From assembly GCA_049322755.1 (NCBI GenBank), contig JBMOQX010000052.1:124001-188000 (forward strand): DNA of 64,000 nt, given 5' to 3'. This DNA comes from DATIUV01 sp049322755. Its GTDB lineage: Bacteria; Pseudomonadota; Gammaproteobacteria; Burkholderiales; UBA6910. The first letter of the stretch is position 1, and every line of letters begins with the position of its first letter. The translations under genes were made by a program, and so were the position numbers. This document shows, in pieces, positions 58,785-64,000 of the stretch. The notes beneath the pieces were generated by a model. That model saw only the letters and a list, made by a program, of their open reading frames with translations, did not search any database and was not told the DNA's origin.

Positions 58785-61700
58785 TCAGCCCGGCGCCGCA
58801 GCGTGGGCGCCCCGGAGGTCGCCGCTCGCGGCCGCCGTTCCGGACAGGTGGCGCGCCAGCACGGGCGCCAGGACCTTCATCACCTGCACCGGCAGCGCGC
58901 TGGTGAAGCGATATCCGGCGGCTTCTGGCCCCGGCACGTAGGCGGTCACCGTGCCGAAATAGCGCTCGCCCAGAAGAAAAACGAACGTGGCGGTGCGGTT
59001 GACCACGCGCGACTGGATCAGCGCGCCGTCCGGGCCGAAGGTGTCGAAGCGGTGATCGCCGGTGCCGGTCTTGCCGGCCACCGCGACCGTGGCGCCGTCC
59101 GCCAGCGTCAGTTGCGGCGCGAGGCGCCGCGCCGTGCCTCCCGCCACCACCTCCCGCAGGACCGCGCGCAGCGCTGCCGCCACCTCCGGGGCCAGAACCC
59201 GCTCTCCCCGCGCCGGCGCCGGCTCCAGCCGCGTCTCGAACGGCGTCCCGGCGGCGAAGTGCAGCGCGTCGACGTACACCGTCGGCAGGCGCACGCCGTC
59301 GTTGGCGATGATGCCCATCAGTTGGGCGAGGGCCGCGGGCCGGTCGGCCGAGCTGCCGATGGCGGTGGCGTAGGACGGCACCAGCGTATCGAACGGATAG
59401 CCGGTCCGCCGCCAGCGGGCGTGGATCTCGGCGAAGGCGTCCCGTTCCAGCACGACACGGATGCGGCGGTTCTGCGCCTCCACGGCGCGCGAGCGAAACA
59501 ACCACGCGTAGGCCGCCTGGCGCGCGGCGGCGCTCTCCGCCAGCGCCTGCTCCAGCGTGCCCCCGGGGTTTCGGTGCAGGAACGCCGCCACCCACAGCTC
59601 CAGCGGATCGACACCGGCCATGCGGGCGGTATCCGCCAGGGCACGGCGCTCCGGCGCGTAGCGAGCATGCAGACGCACGGCGTCGGCCACGGACACGGTT
59701 CCCGTCTGCTCCGCGAGGAACACCGCCAGCTCCGCAGCGTCGGCGTCCGGCCGCACCGCCCGGAAAACCGCGGCCAGCCGGGCAGGGTCGCGTCCCGACC
59801 GCTGCGTGAGCGCCTCCAGCGTTTCCGAAGCGCTCCGGCTGCGGTGGCGGGCGTGGAAGCGGCGCACGAACTCCCGGCCCTCGACATCGGCGAAGCGTGC
59901 CAGGTACGCGTAGCGCAGCGGATGTCGGGGTTCGGCCAGCAGGACCTCCGCCTCCGGCACCGCGCGGGCGAGGACGTGGTGCGCGATCTCGCGCATCAAG
60001 CGCACGAACGGGAGGTTGATCGATTCGCGGAAGGCCTCCCGCACCGTGGGCACGCGCGCGTCGTCCTCGCGGCGGAAATTCTCGAACCGGTGTTCGCCGC
60101 CGCCGGTGAAGAAGGTCTCCGCCGGACTGGCCGGGAAACGGCGCACCAGCGCCGCCTCCAGCATCTCGCTCAGTCCGCTCTCCGGCGCGCGCGCCAGGTG
60201 GTCGGCGGCCCAGCGCGTCAGCGGATCGCGCGCCAGCCCGCTCTCGCGCCGCAGCACGTCGCTCGGCAGTCCAGCATATTCGCCGTGGAGCTCGGCGACG
60301 ATCTCGAGATACGTCGCCAGCGTGCGCAGCTTGGCGGTGGAGCCGAGATCGAGCTTGGCGTGCTCGTTGACGTCGAATGGCTGCTCCACGCTGTCGGCCT
60401 GGAGCCGCACCCGGTTGCCGCCGTCGCCCCGCTCGATCAGCGTCACGCTGTAGTGGACCCGCGCAGGATCGCCGCCCTCGAGCAGCCACGGCCCCAGCAA
60501 TCCGGCGGCGCGCGCGCCTTCGGGCGCCGCCAGTGCCTGCAGCACGGCAGTCACCTCGGCCTGCAGCGTGACGTCGATCGTCGTCTCGACGGTCAGATCC
60601 AGACGATCCAGCTCGTAGACGCCGGCGACTCCCAGCTCGCGCAGGAGGTGCGCGCGCACCGCGTTCGCCGCTTTGCGCTCGACGTAGGACGCCGCCGGAT
60701 CGGACGGGACCGGTGCGCCGGCGCGGACGTCGGTCGCCAGCGCGGCGCGCAGCAGCGGCGGATCGACGACGCCCGCCCGCGCCAGCAGCACCAGGTAGCG
60801 GTCCGTCAGCCGCGCCAGCCGCGCCGGCGGGCCGCTCAGCAGGTCGGAAGGCCGCCGCTGGGCGATCAGCAGGCTCAGGACCTGCCGGTAGGCGCGCGCC
60901 CGCCGTTCCAGGTCGCCCGGCTCGTGCGGCTCATGGCGCAGCGACGCGTTCACTTCGTCGAAGTCGGCGCCGAACCACGCGTGCAGCCCGTCGCCGAGAC
61001 CGATCACCTCGCCGATCGGTTCCGCCGCCGCCAGCGGCACGGTGTTGAGGTAGTCGACCACGATGCGCCGCCGCGCGGCCAGCGTGTCTTCGCCGTCGAG
61101 GTAGGCGCGCAGCGATGCGGAAGCGACCTGCCGGAGCTTCTCGCCGACCGAATCGGTCCGGCCGCCCGGCGAGTGGCGGAATTTCTCGATCTGCGTCGCC
61201 AGCGTGCTGCCGCCGGGAGTGCGGCCGTCGCCGCCGGAGGCCAGCAGCAGCAGGCGCCGGAACGCGGCGTGCGCAAGCCGATCCCATTCGATCGCCGGAT
61301 TGCGCAGGCGCTGCCGCTCGTCGAGCAGTTCCCGGTTCTCGATGAACACCAGCGTCGCCGCCACCAGCGGCGGGACCGATTCGAAGTCGGGGTAATGGCG
61401 CGCGGGCGAGGAAAACGCGTAGAGCGTCTTGCCCGTCGCGCCGCCGAGTCTCAGCCCGGCGCGGGTCTTTTCCCGATAGATCGGATAAAGGCCGTGATCG
61501 ACGGCCGACCTGAACGACGCCGATACGCGCGCCTGGCGATCGATGACGTACCCGGATTCACACAGCCGCGCGACGAATTCGGGAAGGCGGCTGTAGCCGA
61601 GCCGTGCGTCGGTCGGACCGGTCGCCGGGAAGCGGATCGAGTCGCTGGGGCCGTGCTCGACGCCGAAGGCGAGGCTGCCGGCATAGCGCGCCAGCGCGCG

Positions 61701-61838
61701 CGCCTGCAGCGCCGACGTTTGCAGCTCGCTCCAGGCGAGGCCGGCGAGGGCCAGGCACACCGCTCCCCACCAGCCGGCCTGGCGAGGCCAGCGCACGGCG
61801 GAGCTCCGCCGGACCGGTTGGGATTCGTCCTGGGGCAT
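58785..61838 (-). CDS. Class A penicillin-binding protein-like transglycosylase/transpeptidase
   Basis: The product is 1017 residues with an N-terminal membrane anchor (GWWGAVCLALAGLAWSELQT). The GT51 domain shows FIENRELLDE (usual EDxxF is altered to ENREL) and PGGSTLATQIEKF near residue 208; the usual EILE(L)YLN is IVVDYLN. The transpeptidase part has STAK near residue 499 and KTGTGDHRF near 921. It is longer and more divergent than E. coli PBP1a/b and may have altered glycan polymerase activity. It acts in the periplasm on peptidoglycan. The ATG at 61838 gives a normal cytoplasmic leader. Confidence 0.85.
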   Translation of the reverse strand: MPQDESQPVRRSSAVRWPRQAGWWGAVCLALAGLAWSELQTSALQARALARYAGSLAFGVEHGPSDSIRFPATGPTDARLGYSRLPEFVARLCESGYVIDRQARVSASFRSAVDHGLYPIYREKTRAGLRLGGATGKTLYAFSSPARHYPDFESVPPLVAATLVFIENRELLDERQRLRNPAIEWDRLAHAAFRRLLLLASGGDGRTPGGSTLATQIEKFRHSPGGRTDSVGEKLRQVASASLRAYLDGEDTLAARRRIVVDYLNTVPLAAAEPIGEVIGLGDGLHAWFGADFDEVNASLRHEPHEPGDLERRARAYRQVLSLLIAQRRPSDLLSGPPARLARLTDRYLVLLARAGVVDPPLLRAALATDVRAGAPVPSDPAASYVERKAANAVRAHLLRELGVAGVYELDRLDLTVETTIDVTLQAEVTAVLQALAAPEGARAAGLLGPWLLEGGDPARVHYSVTLIERGDGGNRVRLQADSVEQPFDVNEHAKLDLGSTAKLRTLATYLEIVAELHGEYAGLPSDVLRRESGLARDPLTRWAADHLARAPESGLSEMLEAALVRRFPASPAETFFTGGGEHRFENFRREDDARVPTVREAFRESINLPFVRLMREIAHHVLARAVPEAEVLLAEPRHPLRYAYLARFADVEGREFVRRFHARHRSRSASETLEALTQRSGRDPARLAAVFRAVRPDADAAELAVFLAEQTGTVSVADAVRLHARYAPERRALADTARMAGVDPLELWVAAFLHRNPGGTLEQALAESAAARQAAYAWLFRSRAVEAQNRRIRVVLERDAFAEIHARWRRTGYPFDTLVPSYATAIGSSADRPAALAQLMGIIANDGVRLPTVYVDALHFAAGTPFETRLEPAPARGERVLAPEVAAALRAVLREVVAGGTARRLAPQLTLADGATVAVAGKTGTGDHRFDTFGPDGALIQSRVVNRTATFVFLLGERYFGTVTAYVPGPEAAGYRFTSALPVQVMKVLAPVLARHLSGTAAASGDLRGAHAAAPG

Positions 61839-62002
61839 CGATCGTCCGTCATTCGCCGCAAGCCGCCCCGAAATGCCGGGGCCGCAACCATTAGTCCGTC
61901 GCGGCAAGCCGCGTATTACGCCGGCCCGGCGCCGCGGCCCCACGTCCCGCGGCTTTTCCGTTAAGCTCCACGCTGCGCAATCCGAAGCGAAAGGCCCCCG
62001 CT

Positions 62003-62209
62003 ATGAACGAAGAAGCGCTCAACCTCAGCATCCGCAAGTTCCTCAAGATGGTGGGCATACGCTCCCAGCGCGAAATCGAGCAGGCGGTGCAGAAGGCGCT
62101 CGCCGCGGGCAGGCTCAGGGGCAACGAGTCGCTCCCGGCCAGCGTGCGGCTCAGCGTCCCCGAGCTCGGCCTCGACGTCGTGCTCGAGGGCAAGGTCGAG
62201 CTGGAGTAA
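62003..62209 (+). CDS. DUF6494 family small protein
   Basis: The product is 68 residues: MNEEALNLSIRKFLKMVGIR, then SQREIEQAVQKALAAGRLRG and PELGLDVVLEGKVELE. This conserved opening and the alternating beta-like end are those of the DUF6494 family, from memory. No function is known. The ATG lies soon after a GC-rich leader without a strong ribosome site. It converges on the 6PGDH-like gene with four bases between stops. Confidence 0.8.
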   Translation: MNEEALNLSIRKFLKMVGIRSQREIEQAVQKALAAGRLRGNESLPASVRLSVPELGLDVVLEGKVELE

Positions 62210-62213
62210 CTCG

Positions 62214-63017
62214 CTACCGGTTCGCGCCGCCGGTGGCGGCGGCCAGCCGCTCGAACCAGGCGGCGGCGGTCTTCGCCGTCGTGCTCCAGGCGCGCGCCAT
62301 GGTGACCGCGGGGGCGTCGGCCTCTTCCGCCAGTGCCAGATAGCGGTCGCAGAGCGCGCCGATCTCGGCGACGCCGGCCGCGCCCGCCTGCCATGCCGAC
62401 AGCAGCGCCGCGGGCGAACTGACGAATTCGGGCGCCTGCTGGATGCCGCGAAAGAGCTGCTCGACGCCGGCCAGTGACTGCCGCGCCAGGAGCGCCTGCA
62501 GGGCGCGCAGAAATCGCGCCGCGCCGGCCGGGCCGGCCCGCAGCGCGGCGTAATCGGCGCCGAATCCCAGCACGCGCGCCAGCGGCTCGAACTGACCGAA
62601 CGCCTCGCGGCTGCCCCCCGTCACGACGCCGAAGCCCGCCTCGACGCTGGCGGGCGACGCGAACACCGCCACGTCGACGTAGCGCACGCCTTCGGCGGCC
62701 AGCGCCGCCGCGTGGGACGCGGGCGCCTCCAGCGCGCCCTCGCCGGCGTCGGCGATCAGGCCGCCGGCGCCGGCGCAGCGCGCCAGCGCAGCGAGATCGC
62801 GCACGGCGTCGGGCTCGAACAGCAGCAGGGTCCGCGGCGCCTTCAACGCGCGCGCCAGCGTCGCCAGCGAGCGGCGCGTGACAACGCCCGCCACCGTGCC
62901 GGCGTGCCGCAGCCGCTCGCGGTCGGTGTCGTGGACCACGACCCGCACCCCGGCGGCGGCGAGCCGGCGGCTGAGCGGCTCGGCCGCGTCGCGAACGCCG
63001 ACGATGCCTACCTGCAT
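62214..63017 (-). CDS. Degenerate 6-phosphogluconate dehydrogenase-like protein
   Basis: The product is 267 residues. The layout follows short (YqeC/GndA-type) 6-phosphogluconate dehydrogenases: a Rossmann start MQVGIVGVRDAAEPLSRRLA (cf. GMIGLGRMGANMVRRL), YVDVAVFASPASVEAGFGVV in the place of YVDVGTSGG..GLERGY, and GPAGAARFLRALQALLARQS for GAGHFVKMVHNGIEYG. The glycine motif is worn and the catalytic Lys of FVKMVHN is replaced. A real 6PGDH activity is therefore unlikely. The gene shows intact codon use and reading frame, so it may have a regulatory or altered role. It is divergent from glgA. Confidence 0.65.
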   Translation of the reverse strand: MQVGIVGVRDAAEPLSRRLAAAGVRVVVHDTDRERLRHAGTVAGVVTRRSLATLARALKAPRTLLLFEPDAVRDLAALARCAGAGGLIADAGEGALEAPASHAAALAAEGVRYVDVAVFASPASVEAGFGVVTGGSREAFGQFEPLARVLGFGADYAALRAGPAGAARFLRALQALLARQSLAGVEQLFRGIQQAPEFVSSPAALLSAWQAGAAGVAEIGALCDRYLALAEEADAPAVTMARAWSTTAKTAAAWFERLAAATGGANR

Positions 63018-63112
63018 GGGTTCATTCCTGGACGGCGGGACGGCGCGCGCGAGTGGCAGCGCCGGCTTCAGCTAGAATAGCGGGCCAATATAGCACACCG
63101 AATTTCCGCGCC

Positions 63113-64000
63113 ATGCCACCGTCCGCGCCGCTGCGCGTTCTGTTCGTCACGCCCGAGATGCATCCGCTGGTGAAGACCGGCGGCCTCGGCGACGTGAGCA
63201 GCGCGCTGCCGCTCGCGCTCGCGGAAGCGGGACTGGACGTACGGGTGCTGATCCCCGGCTACCCCGCAGTGATGGAGCGCATCGTCGACCCGGAGCCGCT
63301 GCTGGACCTGTCCGTCCATGCGGGATTTCCCGAATCACGCCTGCTGGCGGCGGGTGCGCCCGGCTCCGTGCCGCTCATTGTGCTCGACTGTCCGCTGCTC
63401 TACCGGCGCGAGGGCGGACCCTACCAGTCGCCGCAAGGCGAGGACTGGCCCGACAATGCGCTGCGTTTCGGCCTGCTGTGCCGCGCGGCGGCGCTGCTGG
63501 GCGCGGACGCCAAACCGCTCGCGTGGCGGCCCCGGGTCCTGCACTGCCACGACTGGCAGGCCGGGCTCGCGCCGGCGCTGCTGCATTTCACCGCCGGCCG
63601 CCGGGCGGCGACGGTGATGACGATCCACAACCTCGCCTTCCAGGGGTTGTTTCCCGCCGACGCGGCGGCGCAGGTAGGACTGCCGCCGCCGGCGTTCACG
63701 GCGGACGGCGTGGAGTACTGGGGCAAGCTGTCGTTCCTCAAGGGCGGCGTGGTCTATGCCGACCACATCACCACGGTGAGCCCCACCTACGCGCGGGAGA
63801 TCCAGTCCGAGCCGCTGGGATTCGGCTTCGAGGGCCTGCTCCGGGCCCGTGCCGGCCGGCTCACCGGCATCCTCAACGGCATCGACACGGCGGTCTGGAA
63901 TCCGGCCGCCGATCCGTTGATCGCGCAACCCTACGATGCCGCCACGCTGGAGCGGAAGCGCGACAACAAGCGCGCACTGCAAAAGGCCATGGGCTGGAGC
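63113..64000 (+). CDS. glgA: Glycogen synthase, ADP-glucose type (3' end beyond window)
   Basis: The first 296 codons are present. The ADP-glucose-binding LVKTGGLGDVSSALPLAL near residue 20, the HCHDWQAGLAP and TIHNLAFQGLFP motifs and TVSPTYAREIQSEPLGFGFE are those of bacterial GT5 starch/glycogen synthases; the C-terminal half is cut off by the window end. It elongates glycogen from ADP-glucose made by GlgC. A -10 (TAGAAT) lies at 63073-63078 within GCTAGAATAGCG, a 12-mer also found before the ArnT-like gene (45888-45899). Confidence 0.95.
   Translation, partial: MPPSAPLRVLFVTPEMHPLVKTGGLGDVSSALPLALAEAGLDVRVLIPGYPAVMERIVDPEPLLDLSVHAGFPESRLLAAGAPGSVPLIVLDCPLLYRREGGPYQSPQGEDWPDNALRFGLLCRAAALLGADAKPLAWRPRVLHCHDWQAGLAPALLHFTAGRRAATVMTIHNLAFQGLFPADAAAQVGLPPPAFTADGVEYWGKLSFLKGGVVYADHITTVSPTYAREIQSEPLGFGFEGLLRARAGRLTGILNGIDTAVWNPAADPLIAQPYDAATLERKRDNKRALQKAMGWS

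Noticed and set aside
58803..61964. Long plus-strand frame (over 1000 codons) opposite the PBP-like gene
   Set aside because: It is the antisense shadow of a gene with clear GT51 and transpeptidase motifs; its composition is Arg/Gln/His-rich and no domain is seen.

Overview
The window is high-GC DNA from a betaproteobacterium, probably Burkholderiales or Rhodocyclales-like. This rests on the trxA-rho order with rpmE close by, an AddAB-type helicase/nuclease pair, a 7Fe ferredoxin, a phasin and a PHA-granule-region protein, a PEP-CTERM protein, and many LysR regulators beside small divergent operons. A run of 10 Ns at 15109-15118 splits one transporter gene, so this is a draft scaffold or a metagenome-derived assembly. 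The species cannot be named from the sequence alone.

Layout. 0.1-4.5 kb: YHS protein, DJ-1-like protein, DUF2237 protein, a truncated TraB/GumN gene and a divergent L,D-transpeptidase / MepK-like murein hydrolase pair. 4.5-10.3 kb: FAD disulfide oxidoreductase, acyl-CoA-binding protein, PHA-system protein, and a LysR-divergent oxidoreductase operon. 10.3-13.5 kb: three exported proteins (a lipoprotein and two glycine-rich proteins), flanked by direct copies of the 3' end of a transglutaminase-like gene; then that gene and arfB. 13.7-23.3 kb: GST, MFS transporter, LysR, a chimeric SDR/tautomerase gene under a TetR regulator with two visible operators, TauE, YihY and a tandem tautomerase. 23.4-27 kb: prepilin-like gene plus a GGDEF/EAL protein behind a candidate sigma-54 promoter. 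27-33 kb: small paralogues, pirin, an orphan E1 alpha/beta dehydrogenase pair, and a decayed stretch with an ISL3 fragment, a PEP-CTERM gene and an FAD-oxidase fragment. 33-42 kb: addA, addB, fdxA, trxA, rho. 42-46 kb: an interval between rho and rpmE holding an isocitrate-dehydrogenase-like gene, a truncated LuxR gene, a cupin and an MFS gene. 46-64 kb: an ArnT-like glycosyltransferase, GH57, glgC, hslO, hslR, thiolase, phasin, lrgAB, pgi, a class A PBP-like protein, a degenerate 6PGDH-like protein and glgA (cut by the window end).

Themes. Carbon storage is prominent: glycogen (glgC, GH57, glgA, with pgi feeding hexose phosphates) and PHA (thiolase, phasin, PHA-granule-region protein, possibly ACBP). 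Cell-wall remodelling (L,D-transpeptidase, MepK-like, GT51/transpeptidase, LrgAB) and stress protection (Hsp33, Hsp15, DJ-1, ArfB) are also represented.

Most unusual observation: for three unrelated genes (the transglutaminase-like gene, fdxA and rho), a second copy of the last codons plus stop lies downstream of the intact gene. For rho and fdxA the copy is followed by a terminator-like hairpin, as if the gene's original end had been displaced by an insertion. No integrase is visible. Two dispersed repeat families are also present (a CCAAGGACGC-type repeat and a CTCGAGGGGGAG palindrome). The palindrome occurs in-frame inside addA and clusters beside a DUF559 gene that has lost its middle.
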